From assembly GCA_025529335.1 (NCBI GenBank), contig JAMYHX010000125.1, positions 1 to 64,000 of the forward strand: DNA of 64,000 bases. The letters run 5' to 3'. A program made the position numbers and the translations under genes. The notes under the pieces are model-generated. The model was not told where the DNA came from and ran no database searches. It saw only the letters and a list, made by a program, of their open reading frames with translations. The DNA is from Rhizopus sp. PT2906. Taxonomy: Eukaryota > Mucoromycota > Mucoromycetes > Mucorales > Rhizopodaceae. Shown here in pieces: positions 10,730-23,239 of the stretch (the stretch's first letter is position 1; every line of letters begins with the position of its first letter).

Positions 10730-11918
10730 TTAAAAAAAGTCTGCATAGCTTTGTTGTTGACGGGCAGGCATAGGCGATGAAGCAGCTTCATAAGATGCCA
10801 ATGCGGCATCAAAATCTCTAGGTGTTGGTTTCGGTCTTTTCTTGTTTTCTCCAGTCTCTTGTCCTTCCGGTAGTGCTCTTTTCTTTTTCCTATGATGATC
10901 AAACTGTTAACCATTTCTCCAAATATAGAGCTTATTTAACCTACATTTTCTTTTGTTTGTTTCTCTCTTGTCTATAAGCCAACTCCTTTTCGTCATCTGA
11001 AAATTCCATTTCCTATAATACATATAGGGGTTGATATCTTTTTCTATAACTGTCTCTCTTTATCTCACTTACATCTTCATCGATTTCTTCATCATATACG
11101 TTACTAGCATCGGTATATTGAATCTTCTTTAGTGCTTCTGTTGGCACAATCTGCGTCTTTTGATATGACGGCACATAAAAGACTGGGGCTCCAACGACAG
11201 TCAATTCTTTGATCAACTCAGTCTCATCGTTGAATCGGACTGTATAAAAAGGTCGAGCAATAGGTCCAAACGTCTCAAAGACTTCTCCCATGATTTCTCT
11301 ATTTTCATACACCAGCAGTGACCCAATGTCAAGTGTACTGTGCTCCGAACCTGGCCGAGACTGCACAACGATGACATTCTGAATCTTTTGATAAATATGG
11401 CCTGCAAATATGATCTCTGTCTCGGCTGTAACTTCAAACTCTGGCTTTTCAATAAACACCTCTGTTATTTCATTTGCTGTCTTAACAACACCGTCTTTAT
11501 ACAATTCGTCCTCTTCTTCATCCTCTGGTTTATCTTCTTCTTCCTCCTTATCTTCTTCTTCATCACTAGATACACGCTTATTGGCATATAGTCCCTTATA
11601 ATAGCTGCTCCGATTTACCTTGAAGAATCACCACTACTACTATCTGACGACAGTTCTAAATCACTACTTTCATAGCCTTCTTCGTCATTTGTCTTTCCTG
11701 AGATTGCAGCGTCAATACTATCCTGAATAGGTTGTTGATCTGGTTTGATCTATATATATATATATATATATTATTAAGTAAAATATTTTTAGTTTGTTAT
11801 AATGTACCTCAGCTGATGCACTATTGCTATTATCATCATGTTGTTCTACTCTATGATCTTGTTCTGGCTCATTATCGACATATTGACCAACAATCTTTAG
11901 ATCTTCAGACGTAAGCAT
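10730..11918 (-). CDS. NAF1: Naf1-like H/ACA snoRNP assembly factor
   Basis: Naf1 holds the place of Gar1 during assembly of H/ACA ribonucleoproteins. The first three exons (11918-11808, 11749-11619, 11565-11073) are in phase, followed by two short C-terminal exons ending at 10730. An acidic N-terminal half (SDLELSSDSSSGD, many E/D) leads into the Gar1/Naf1 RNA-binding fold: IYQKIQNVIVVQSRP, DIGSLLVYENREIMGEVFETFGPIARPFYTVRF split over short strands, then VGAPVFYVPSYQKTQIV. A basic tail (KKKRALPEGQETGENKKRPK) follows. The order acidic region, Gar1-like core, basic tail separates it from Gar1, which has RGG repeats. Intron 1 contains a (TA) tract. Confidence 0.88.
11751..11770. repeat. (TA)n microsatellite in NAF1 intron 1
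   Basis: Ten TA dinucleotides next to the acceptor of the first NAF1 intron. Confidence 0.9.
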
Positions 11919-12299
11919 GGCAGTCGATTATTTTTTTACAAAAAAAAAAAAGTAGAATGTGCAACGAAAAACTTAAAGTGATGCATAAACAGTCACTCCT
12001 GTCTTCTTCAGCATAATTATGTTTAAAGGTGCAAAAGAGTGAGAGTATAGCCTAGTTCAACAGTTGAGGCAACCAGCAGAAAAACTACTGCCCTAGGTTA
12101 CATGGCAAAGGACTGATTTAATGGTCGAGTTCATGAAGAATGACGCATATAGTAAAGCAATGAAAGTCGCCAAGAGTATCATACCAGAGAAAAAACATGA
12201 CTGAGGTCTACCTTCAGGTAACATCAACTACACTCTTGGTATGTCATGAAAATATTCATATAATTGAGTCAATAGATAATACTTTTTGCAAAATACTTT
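11919..12299. other. Intergenic region
   Basis: Between the NAF1 start and the P450 stop. A run of A residues (about 11938-11951) lies just upstream of the NAF1 ATG. No gene is visible. Confidence 0.6.
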
Positions 12300-14065
12300 T
12301 TATTTCTGACGATGAACAATGCGGACCTTATAAGGAGCGGGCTTGACAATGATCCCTTCATCACTATAGTCATCTAAATCGATGGGCACAGGCTTACCCT
12401 GAGCATCAAGTTCAGGCTCAATAATAAACCTGTCAAAGAAGCGAACATAGAAATTGAACAATTCAACTTCAGCTAAATGAATACCAGGACAGATTCTTCT
12501 TCCCCAACCAAATCCAAACTGATCTCTATCTTCAATCTTTGTATTTGCAGCTATACCCATTCTGCTTGTGTTGGACATAAATCGCTCTGGTTTGAACTCT
12601 GTGGGGTTTTCATAAAACTTCTCGTTCATGTGCATGGCAGCCATACTACTGACAAGGATAGAGCCCTTGGGAATCAGATAGTTATTAACAATCACATCTT
12701 CTGAAGCCATATGAGGCACACCAAAGTTAGTCACTGGACGGAATCGCATCACTTCCTTTTGTACACAAATGGCATATGGGAATTCTTCACGATCCTTGTG
12801 GAAATTAGGAATAGCTCCTGCAGGGTTCTTGGCTTTCCAGGCTTCAAGTTCATCAATAATCTTCTTTTGAACATCTGGTTTCTGAGCAAGGATAGCAAAG
12901 GTCCAGTAAAGAGAAACAGCAACAGTATCAGCTCCAGCACCGATCAAGTCACCTATAAAAAGAGGATAAGCTTTGTGTTTTTTTTGTTTTTTTTTTTCAT
13001 AGCCTTTTTACTCATAAAGACGTGAATATCATCTTCATCAACCAATCCCTGTTCTTTCATTTCATACATAGCCTTAGCCAGTGAATCTTGTTCCTTCTTT
13101 AGGGCTTCTTGAATCAACATACCATAGATAGGATCACGCTTGGTCTCGACAAACTCACGTAGCTTCTTCTCTGTGCCTCTTAATCTTTCAGCCCAGGCCA
13201 AACTAGGTACAAAGGAACCAAGATCGCCAGCAGCACCTGCGTAGATCATGGCTTGATGAATATAGCTGTTGATGCCTAAAAAGATAGGATCATCAACATC
13301 ATTACATCGTGCGGCAACAGCTAAGGTCAAGATGATGTTCAAAGATGCCAGTTGTACTTGCTTGAATGGGTTAATTGCTATGCCTTCATCAGCGATCTTT
13401 GTTAATCTGCTCATCATGCTGTCAGCTTCTACTTCCAAAATTTCGCCATATTTATCAACAGAACCAGGACTCAGAAGTGAAGCAGCTTATATATCCGTCA
13501 GTATATATTTATGTATGCAAGAAATAATGAAGAGAGCTTACCTGCTTTTCTCTTATTCTTCCATTGAGGGTCATACTGAACAAAGACAATACCTCTAGAA
13601 AAAGGTTAAAAAAGGAAAAATCAAAGGGAAGTTGTTATACCTATTATTTCTACCATAAATTTCAACATTGAATCGATGATAGGGTCTTGATGAGGTGCTC
13701 TTGCCTGCCTTGACAAAGATGTCATGGGCTAAAAGGGGATCACTGATCATGATCCATAACTGGTTACCCATATCAATCTTGTAGATAGGTCCTGCCTCTT
13801 TATGCCACTGAGTGATCTGCTTGGAAGGAACTTTACCCATGGAGAGCATATGGCCTAACACGCAAGATATGTAAACTAGATCGACTCTCTTTTAAAAGAA
13901 CTTACCAAAGATCGGCCATCTGATCGAACGTGGTGGATAGGGTATCTCTTTTAATCCTTTGCCTTCATTTGATTTTCCTCTAGTCAATAGATAAATGGCA
14001 GACAGAAGGGCAACACCAGTGGGTATAAGGACAGTAGCGTTTTGTTTGATCTTTTCTATATCCAT
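12300..14065 (-). CDS. Cytochrome P450 monooxygenase (paralogue A)
   Basis: A microsomal P450 that would take electrons from a P450 reductase; the substrate cannot be read from sequence. A membrane anchor (VLIPTGVALLSAIYLLT) starts the protein. The proline-rich hinge IPYPPRSIRWPIFG follows. The I-helix reads LIGAGADTVAVSLYW, the K-helix ExxR lies in QKEVMRFRPV, the PERF motif reads FKPERF, and the haem loop reads FGFGWGRRICPG with its Cys ligand. Exons are split after IFG, GRNN, the short 'RGIVFVQYDPQWKN' exon and the FMS region; the haem loop is not interrupted. It is closely similar along its length to the P450 at 54.0-55.9 kb. About 510 aa, a normal size. Confidence 0.93.
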
Positions 14066-15481
14066 TTTGTATATAATGTTATAAATGTCTGGTGTTACAG
14101 ATGACTAACAGGAATTGAAAAAGAGAAAGAGTGAGAGATAAAAAGAGAGAAGAGGGAGAACAAGGAAGGCGGTGTTTGTTAATCGACATTTAAACAAAAA
14201 AAACTGGTTCCACCATATCACCATAAAAACGTGCTGCATCAAATTGTCAAAAGGATAAGACTAACTCTGCTTTGCCAGTAGTCTGCATCTTGTTGCTTAT
14301 TATGCCGACATAACCAAGAACATGTGAGCCATCAGCTGTCTAGTTTGATTATCCTAAATATTTACTTCAAACGATGTAAATACTTGTTGATAAATAAACT
14401 CTTTTCTTTTAGGAAGTTTTAAATTTCGGGCCCTTTCATATTTTGTTACACAAGTGTATTGGCAAGTGGGTCAACAACCGCAAAGGAAAGGGGGGAAAGT
14501 GTCAAAGATGAGCCGTAGATCGCACAAGACTACTACAGATGGATCAAGAAATGGGCCAACAAAACTATCGCTGCATAGAAAAAGAGAATAGTAAATAATA
14601 AGGGCTTCGATGTAGTTTATCTTGTAAGAGGACGTCTAGTTTGATTCTTATTAATTTGGTTCGTCCTATAAGAAGGTGGCACAATCGAGATGAACATTAT
14701 AGAAGGCCTGATTTCACTACATGTACAGTCTTTTCATACAGTCATCATGCAGCTTTTTTTTTTTTGCCAAAGAGAAAAACTAAGCGATACTGCACACCAG
14801 TTGTGTGCTTTCTATATGAAAAAAAGAAACTCGCAATGTACGAAAAGATGATATTATAAAAGAGTTCTGGTTTCGTTTTATCTTTCCAAAAACGAGGCAC
14901 AGAATTCTCCGCTCTTTATTCAAGAAGCAATAATCTTGTTCTTTTAAACAAAATGCATCAGAAAAAAACTTGAACATTTAGAAAGGTTTTTCCTATACAC
15001 TTTAATAATACGAAAAGACAATCAATTTATTATTAACCAAACAGCATCGAGTGTCACCTTGATAGGCTGGTTGTGTTTAGACTTTTTTTGGCCTGGAATT
15101 CATTAAGAGCGAAGCTTTGAAAACATGATTATTTAAATTCTGGCCATGCGCATATTATTCTCACTTTATCCTGCGATCTAAATGAGTGTTTGGCAAGTTT
15201 TTTTTTTTTTTTTTTCTTTTCGTCTAATGGATGGCTGCGACACATCCTCATCCTTTGAAGAAAGTAGCCATCATGAAAGCGCAAAAGGATACCCAACTCT
15301 GATCCATCTGATTCATTTGATCCAAATTTCTTGGATTAGTACCCCTTTCTCTTTTCGTCATTCTGCAGGGCATTTTAAGAGAGAAATAAAGAAAAAGAGG
15401 GCCTAATTTTTCAGGTCCTGCATCAACTGATTACCAATAAAAAATCTTTTTTTTTTTTTCCCCTATTCCCTTGTTTTAGCA
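14066..15481. other. Intergenic region, 1.4 kb
   Basis: Divergent space between P450 A and the RbfA-like gene. It holds short poly-T runs (14754-14764, 15199-15215) and a pyrimidine-rich tract ending about 10 bp before the 15482 start. No convincing coding sequence or RNA gene. Confidence 0.5.
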
Positions 15482-16084
15482 ATGCAGCGATTTCTGCGTG
15501 GATTTGCAACTAAAGCAAACCGGTACACACCTGAGGCACAAGTGATCCTTCAGGACACTATGGTTCCCGGTGCTTATCTCAAATACCTTAAAAATCGCTC
15601 CAACAAGGACAAAACAAAAAGAGGATCGGATGAGGTTCCAATGTATACCGAACCAGCTCGATCGATGACCTTTGGACAGAAATCAGATGGACCAACGCAA
15701 GCTCAAATGCGACTAGCTGATCGTGTACGAAAGGCAATAATCAAAGTTCAGGCGGTTGAAGACTTGCCTACAAGCTGGCTATCACAACTACGAGTGGCAG
15801 ATGTCAAGGTGGCAAGGAATCTAAAGAGATGTCAAATAGAATATGAACCCATAGCAAACGAACAGGTAAGAACAACAAACATGGTTTATATTCTACTATA
15901 TTTATTTTTATTACTATAGGGTAAAGTACATAACGCAGTTAGAAAGCATTCACGATTACTGAATACACTCATCAATCAACATGCACAAACTGAACATACA
16001 ATCCATATCAAATTCATTTCACATGAGCATAAGGATATTGATGAGGTATACAGTATGATCGAGAAGGAGCTAGGTTCATTGTAA
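15482..16084 (+). CDS. RbfA-like mitochondrial ribosome-binding factor
   Basis: RbfA proteins bind the small ribosomal subunit during maturation. Exons 15482-15865 and 15920-16084 join in frame to about 182 aa. A short Arg/Ala-rich start (MQRFLRGFATKANRY) suits mitochondrial import. The core matches the RbfA fold order: RLADRVRKAIIKV helix, LRVADVKVARNLKRCQIEY strand pair (the 'V..V.vs.DL..a.vy' motif of the family), then a helix (LNTLINQ) and the IHIKFISHEHKDIDEV strand-turn-helix. Family assignment rests on this pattern only. Its last 8 bases overlap the last 8 of the convergent protease gene. Confidence 0.65.
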
Positions 16085-17412
16085 TACTTTTGCATAATTG
16101 GGATCTGTCATCGATACATCTGGTTTGGCTACAGCAAATCCAATTTGACGTCGACCTACATCAAATACCTTTTTTGTTCATTAGTATCGTGTAAATAAAG
16201 CATCATCAAAAAAGTTACCGTGTAAAATTGTTTCAAGAAGACATCACCAAGTACCCAAGTATCCACATTTTGGCCTGCGACACCCGAGAGACATGTTTGA
16301 CCGTTCGTCTGCATTGGTGTCAAAAAGAGTGTTTCAGCAGGCAAATATAAGGTAGCAGTAGTAGTGCGCAAGGTAAGCGGTTGAAGTGATTTCACATTCT
16401 TGCAAGGGAAAGACCAAGTTCCGTCACCATTCTTGAAGGCACCCTTGATCCGTTGATGGTAGGCTTCAGCATCCTTTTTGGGCATGATGATCAGAGTTGA
16501 GCCTATAAAGAAAAATGGAGATGAATACAAAAGAAAGAAGAAGAAAAAGGGGGACTTACCGCTATCAACAATTGCTTTTCTTGCTGTAAATACCGTCTCT
16601 TGGAACTGAGCACTTTCCAATTGAATCATCCAATAGCCACGATCGATAAGACTGACATAAGTCACTTCACCCAAAAACCTGGATCGATCAATACCTCCGA
16701 AATCGATTTCACCTGCGCTATGTTGAGTATAGATCGCAAACACAGGCTCATCCAGTATGCCCTGAAGAACCATGCTGACCAAAGGAGGATCATAATCGCC
16801 GCTTGTGATACGAGGTAAGCCTAAGCCAAAGATCCCTTGGAAGGGGGAACCAACAAAATCCTGGGAGAGAGAAAGAATGTTGATGACTGCCTGATTGGTA
16901 AAGTTAAGAGTGGCTGTGTTGCCCAGCTGAATGTTATCTCTTCCGAGTAAACCATAGACAGAACCAGAACCATATTCAATTTGTGTATAGACAGATTCCT
17001 CTTTAAAAGTCACCGAACGTTGTGCATCAAAGCTCGCGTTGTGGGATTTGCATACTGCATTTTTACAATTGGAGGAAATAACCCAGAGATCGGCACTACC
17101 AGTATCAAAGACGACATTAAAGTATTGAGGTGGTGTACCAATACCAATTTGACCATAGTAACCTAATGATGATAGTCAATAGATGAAAACAAGGAGATTT
17201 ATTTATTTATTTTTTTGTTATGATAACTTACCACTACCGTGATTATAAGCAGTTTGAGTTTCTTTGACAAGATAGGATACAACACGACTTGAATGTGTCA
17301 TATCGGAATTACTTTTAGATTTCTTCACATCTATTTTGAATTGCTTCTTCTGACCAGCAGGAAAAGCAAAGACGACAGAAGCAAGAACACCAAGGAAGAC
17401 AATAGATTTCAT
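16077..17412 (-). CDS. Secreted pepsin-like aspartic protease (A1 family)
   Basis: A1 proteases digest protein outside the cell at acid pH. A signal peptide (SIVFLGVLASVVFAFPAG) is followed by a propeptide rich in Lys. The first catalytic motif FDTGSADLW is intact, as is the flap (YGSGSVYGLLG). The second catalytic motif D-S-G-S-T is split by an intron about 50 nt long near 16510-16559. The last exon reads VFDVGRRQIGFAVAK, the usual C-terminal strand, then stops at 16077. Introns lie near 17232-17163, 16559-16503 and 16224-16172. The stop codon region overlaps the RbfA-like stop by 8 bp. Typical length (about 400 aa). Confidence 0.92.
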
Positions 17413-19059
17413 ATTTATTTTTATTTTTTGATAAAAGGAAAATTAAAGGAAAATAAAAATTTAAAATGCTCTTTCATGATTTATATACGACCTTGTAAGA
17501 TCTTTCTTATTGTCCTCTCTCTTTTTTTCTTACTTAATGACAAGTTAATTTTATAATTTCCCTATTTTTCGGATTGGTCCATGTCAATTTTCTCCCCCTT
17601 GTCTTGTTGAAACAAAAATGTATATAAAGGGGAAGGTGTATGAGTTTTCTTAAAAGGGGAAAAGGGTGGGAACCTCAAAATGTGCATTGGAAAACATGTA
17701 AACTGTATAATCTTACTTCTTTACTCCCCCCCTTTTCTCCCCGGTCGGCTTACATGTCGGAATATTTTACTTCCTTATTCATTTCAAATTAAACCTGGAC
17801 CAGATATTTACTATTCTTCTTCTCTTTAATCAGTCTATTCTATCTCAATACATCATTATGCTCTCTATCTATTTCTCTCTCTTTTTTCTTTAAAAAAAGA
17901 AATAATGTATCAAGTCAGATGATATTTGCAATGTCAACTGTGTAAACTTGATCCCATGCGAAGAAGCTCATGTATTCAAAGTTATTTGGATCTTCAGTCC
18001 ACAAGTGTTGCGTGCATACTTTAACCCATAAATAATTTTAAGCCTGCGTCAACAAATTGGCTTTGCATGCACCATATTTACATATCCTCTTCTTTGATCT
18101 ACCAACTCAATTTCAAAATGACCAACACAAAATGTTGTAGAGTGAATGGTATAAAGAATAGTCAAAGATCACGCTTGAAAGAAATAGAAAGCTTGCTTTT
18201 GGAAACACGGATCACCATAAGGGTACCTTTGGGGTATTTTGCAATGTTAAAGGGCAATTGATTATGAGCTTTACTTTGTAATCCAAGGTTACCTTTAAAA
18301 AAACATAGGCACAAAGCTTCACCTGTGGGAGTGTAAAGTATTGTGATGAAGAGCGCTTTGAGCTATGGAAAGAGGGTCTTTTGGAAATGAAGCCTCTGTT
18401 TGAAGACCGCTTGGAGATTCTTCTCTTGGGTGCACAGGTTTTTTTTGTCATAAAAACAAGAATCAAGAACACAAAGATTCATCTCTATACCATTACAATA
18501 TAGGGGTTGTTTGACGAAACAGCAAGTATCGTCCAAAATCTCAAGGAGGAGCATACATAAAAGAGTTGCCAAAATACAGATATGCTACTTGTACTCTGGG
18601 GCATCTATTCAAGGAAGCTATGCCAATCCAATAATCCTGAGATTGTCACAAGAGGAAGACAGCCTCAGGCATGACTAAAATCTTCCTTTCTATTGTATTG
18701 ATCCTCGCAATTACTAGACATCTATGCACTCCAAGTGACACTGATGTATGTTGTTGAACAAACATGAAGCCTGTTTAGGCAGAAACACAAACAAAATCAT
18801 TCAATCTAAAAAAAATTTTTTTTTTTCAGGCGTATGTTGTTGATTGCAAATCATTGGACCTTAATTGAAAATATACTGAGAGGGTAAATGAACTACGATT
18901 CCCAGAATTGAGACACAGATATAAAATTAGTAAATGGGATATGCATATATTCTCAAATACATACCGAAACAAAATGAAAAAGAGGAATAATAATAAAAAA
19001 ACAGACATATCAATAAAGTTAGTATTTTCCTATACTCATTTTTTCAAATAAAACTTACC
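17413..19059. other. Intergenic region, 1.65 kb, including the Fanzor 3' flank
   Basis: No gene is supported. The part next to 19059 is directly downstream of the Fanzor stop codon, where TnpB and Fanzor systems are known to encode the guide (omega/fRNA). A poly-A/poly-T hairpin-prone run is at 18808-18827. I could not delimit an RNA or a transposon end by eye. Confidence 0.5.
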
Positions 19060-22000
19060 CTAGGTATTATTACCAGCGGTAATAGGCTTAACAGCGTTTC
19101 CTGTACAGAAAGCTGCAGCAAGTTGGTTGAATTGATCAGTCTGCGATGGACTGATATTTCTGTTGAATTGAGGGAATGTTGTTCCAAGCAGTAAAGTCGC
19201 CATCCCAGACAAGCCAATAGCAACAGCACTCAGTGCATCTCTAGCATGAGTGTTTTGACCTGCTTTTACTGACGGACAGGACGGGTTCACGCAAATAAAA
19301 GCACCATTCACATTTTTTAAATTGATACGGCCATTCTTGTCTGCTGTACTGCGTTTTGGATGTAATAGCTTCTTAAAACAAAAAATGCAAGTTTGCGATG
19401 TATTATATTCGCTTGTTATGCAAACCGAAGTGTAGAAGCTATGCTTGATAGGTTTCCAGTGTCCTCCATATCTTTGATAACCTTTTATGGACGATCCAAA
19501 ACAGAGTCCGCTATCTCCAATAAACATTATTGATGGTTTCTTACTGCTTGAGGTCACATAAGATCGCTCTTGAGAACATAACCTGTCGATATACTTTCGC
19601 TTTTGCAGTTCATACGTTCGTAATTGGCGTACTCTTTGTCGGGAGTAATAGAAATCTCGAAGCACGTCTTGGTGCGTGATTCTTCCATTATACCAATTGT
19701 TTAATTCCTCTATGTTGCGTATTTCTTGGAAGCTGCATTCACTGAGTTTTGCTTCAATTTCTGAGATAACTTTAGCTTTTGTTTTCTTGGCACCTTGAAG
19801 CTTTGCTCTTAATTTAATTGCACCACTACCATACGCAATGTCGGACGCGTGTACTTTGAAAGGCTTTGCAAACCTGAAGAACGTTGCCTCTTCTGCGGAA
19901 GCTTGAAACCTGGTAGTATCTGCAAATAGATTAGATTCAATATACACAAAAATAAGCTGTATCAAATTACCTTCTGTCAAAGCTGAATACCTGTTATATA
20001 ACTTGAGATGAAACTTGAATTGATCTAGTGATAATTTTGCTGTTTCTGTCATTGTCACTAAACCATTATCCGTCCCAGAAAAAGCGAAATTTGTTAAATC
20101 AGACTGAGTGTCATCAAGCTTGAAATTTTCAACACGAGGTAGCTGGTTATTGTTGCTGCCATAGGAAGTGGTTTGATTAATACTATTATATAATTTTCTT
20201 CTGGCATCTGACAATTGCTGTTTCGTGTCTATAAGCTTTTCATTTATAGCATCTCTAGAAGCTTTCGTTTGTTGAATTTTTTGATAAAGCCTATTGTTTT
20301 GTTCTATATCAGCGCCTATTAGTCTTCTATCTGTACTTCTTATCCATTGTTTCTTTAAGTCGCGGATATTGTTTCTAAGCATAAACACTCGTCGTTCAGA
20401 ATTAATTTTCTTTAATTGTCTTTGCAGTGCATCGACTTCTGCTTGCTGAATCATTCTTCTATCTGGCATCTTACGTTCAAATGCTTCATAATTTCTTTTT
20501 ATACTTCTTGTATCAGAAAGAGGAGTAGCTAGTCTGGAAGGAGTCTGATTCCGTAGGTATCCATTAATTCGAACTGTTTTCAACCCAGGCAGTGCATGTA
20601 TATTATGGGCGAACTTTAAGCCATAGCTAGCGCAAAGAGAGTTGATCTTGTCAATGTCAAAGAAGGAACTGAATACAGCATCCTTACTTTCTGTTGCAAT
20701 TTGTCGGGACGTAATAACATCACCATTAAAATCATGAATGTCCATTGACGAACTGAAAAGGGAATATATCTGTGGCGCATTAATTTGTAAAGCTAAAAGC
20801 CTTGTTGGATTTGTCATAGGTACTAGCTTTTCTATAAATTTGGTGTATCCAGTGCATTGAAAAAGATCGTTAGCCATTAGAAAAAAAGGTAGCTGCTGCG
20901 CGACAGAGTGTGAATCGGTCGCTGTTGGCAGATATGGCATTAAGAAATTTGCAATCATAACACAAGCCTGTAGCTCGTTTGGCTGGATATCTGGGAGCGC
21001 GTTTTTCAAATGTCTTTCGGTGATGATATGACCAAATTGTTTAAAAATAATCTGCCGTGTAATAGTTCTTAGTTTGTTCATCCTTCTTCTTGTGATGTCT
21101 GTCGATTCTTGAACATCATCGTCGTCAAGAGTTAGCACTATTTGAGCCGCTGCAGGGTTCGTATCTGCTGCAATGTCCATGATAACTTCGTCATCGCTAT
21201 CAGTTGTAGCTGGGCTTAAATTGGTGCGACTTATTTCAGCTCTCTAGTAAATAGTAACTAAATAAATAAAAATAGCATTCAAACAATCAAACAATGAACT
21301 TGCCTCTTTTCTTAAAATTTCTTCATATTTGGAAACTCGCATTTGACATTTTGTTGCTTTGTATTTCCATTTAAGTTCGTTTATTTTGTCGTTTCTTGAC
21401 TTACGAATATACGTTTCACGCTTTTTCTTCTCATTTTTGAATAATCTTTTTCTTGTGTTGTAAGACTTGTTGGCAAGCTTGATCTTTGTAGGTGCCTTGT
21501 CAGTATTTTTTGCTTTTTCAGATTTCTTCTTGATTAATTTCTCTATTTTTCTTCTCTCACGCTTAGGAGCCAAATGGATTCTGAGGAGAACAATGAGTAC
21601 ACGATTCAACACCTTTCTAGAGCGCATTTTCTGAGACCACATATTCTTGAAATTAGAAATGTATCTGTTGAGCGCCAGCTTCATGACAACTGGATCAGTT
21701 GATTCACTTCTTCTTCCGTCTTCGTTAAGAGCCTGTCTTAATGCTGTTTGGAAAGGATGCTTTTTGGGTGTTTCTTCGGTAACATCTTGAATTCCAAAAT
21801 AGCTTGCATGGATCATTTGCAGATGACTTGGGTTGAAAAGGCTGTTAAATTCTTTTTTTAGGGCATCATCTGTAAGACAGCTTCTGTCTATAGGAGGAGA
21901 GAAATGGGTGATGTCGCTTTGACAGCAAAAGCTTTCTGGTACGATATCTTGAATGCTAACACCGACTTTGTGTTGGAGTATAATTTCATCATTATCTAAC

Positions 22001-22680
22001 TTGAAAAAACTTGATTTCTTCAAAAGTAATACCAGCTTATATACTTGAACACTATACGAAGCTATGTAATCACTAGCAGAAACAACCGCTTCTTCTATGG
22101 TTTTTAAAAAAGCATCCTGGATATCAGTGGGCAAATCTGATCTTAAAAGTGGGAGCAAAGAGGCACTAAAAGTTCTTATTTGTTGTTCTTCTTGTTCCTG
22201 TGCACTAGTATCTTCCGCTTCCTCCGTTGTTTCTTCTCTACTTTCGACTTCTTTTCGAATTCTTTGAGCAATGTTAAAGAACTCGGCTTCAACAAAGTCC
22301 TTCCAATACTGCACTGGCGTTTTTCCATGCCTTCTTTTAGTTCGCAGTAATGACTCTATTTCTCCTGCCTTCACGTTAATTCTAGCTTCAGCGCCAGTAA
22401 CTATCCCACGAGGTAACCTTGATCGTGATAACATTGATTTACGAAGCTCGCCAAGGTTCCCGCCTGTCTGATAGCAGTGTCGAATTTCTGAAGAAACGTG
22501 AATTTCGAGTTGTTCCATGAAAGTGTTCATAAGATATTCTTCTCTTTCCGGTGTTCTACGGGCACGTTTGGATGATGAACCAGTTAATTCTTCACTTGCA
22601 CTTCGCTTCCAGCTAGCTGGTCTATTGATCATAGTCTTTCCGGGGTCATATACCACTCTTTGCTTTTTCTTTTCACGCAT
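19060..22680 (-). mobile_element. Fanzor locus: eukaryotic TnpB-like RNA-guided nuclease
   Basis: Fanzors are eukaryotic relatives of TnpB that cut DNA guided by a small RNA. Two frames, 22680-21244 (478 codons) and 21180-19060 (706 codons), lie in one reading frame. They are parted only by the stop TAG at 21246-21244. Removing a 60-nt GC-AG intron (21303-21244, donor GCAAGT, acceptor ending in that TAG) gives one 1,186-aa protein. Near its end are RuvC-I GTDNGLV (Asp codon 20070-20068), IMFIGDSG at the RuvC-II position, SEYNTSQTC with a Glu before the CxxC, a second Cys pair (CVNPSC), and RuvC-III NTHARDALS. The IGDSG-plus-downstream-Glu pattern fits the rearranged RuvC site described for Fanzors. 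The long basic, coiled N-terminal half has no motif I know. Confidence 0.85.
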
Positions 22681-23239
22681 TAGTGAATATTAGGAATAGT
22701 AAAGAGGAGAGGAAAAAGAAAAATAACTATTCATTGTTTTATATGATTTTGATATATCAATTACAACAAAGAAATCATTCTCCAATGAACAATGAATAAA
22801 CTACCTCAACTAATGAGCAGACTCACAGATTAGATAACACACCTCTGACTATTTACATCATAACTCTATAAAGCTATTGGTAATAGATTGTATAGTATAC
22901 TTAGCACATTGAAAGTGTTGCTAATGGTTTAAAGATATTCTAGTAGACAACTCCTCAAAAAATGCTTAAAAATATGCCTTTTCCCGGAAGGAGGGGGGTG
23001 ACGAAAAGATTGGCCATTTTGACAGTGAACTTTCACCTCAAAAGATTTGTGCGCGGGATCCTTATACTTTTGATTGGCCAATAAAATTCAATGGTATTCA
23101 GTCTCCTTGACTATACTTTATCCCTTATATCACACAAAGAACCTCAAAAGTGAACGATACTGAATAGAACTGTGTCTTTTCCTTATTTTGAGTTTTTACA
23201 AAATTATATTCACTGCCTTTAAACAGCATATTTAGATTT
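22681..23239. other. Fanzor upstream flank
   Basis: Homology with the decayed copy stops near 22705, which may mark the limit of conserved element sequence. No terminal inverted repeat pair with the region below 19.06 kb was evident by eye. No gene is seen. Confidence 0.5.

Noticed and set aside
12300..17412. Secondary-metabolite gene cluster around P450 A
   Set aside because: The neighbours are a ribosome factor, a protease and NAF1; there is no backbone synthase.
18067..18572. Short frames in the Fanzor-protease interval
   Set aside because: They show no motif, no supporting splice pattern and mixed strands; treated as chance.
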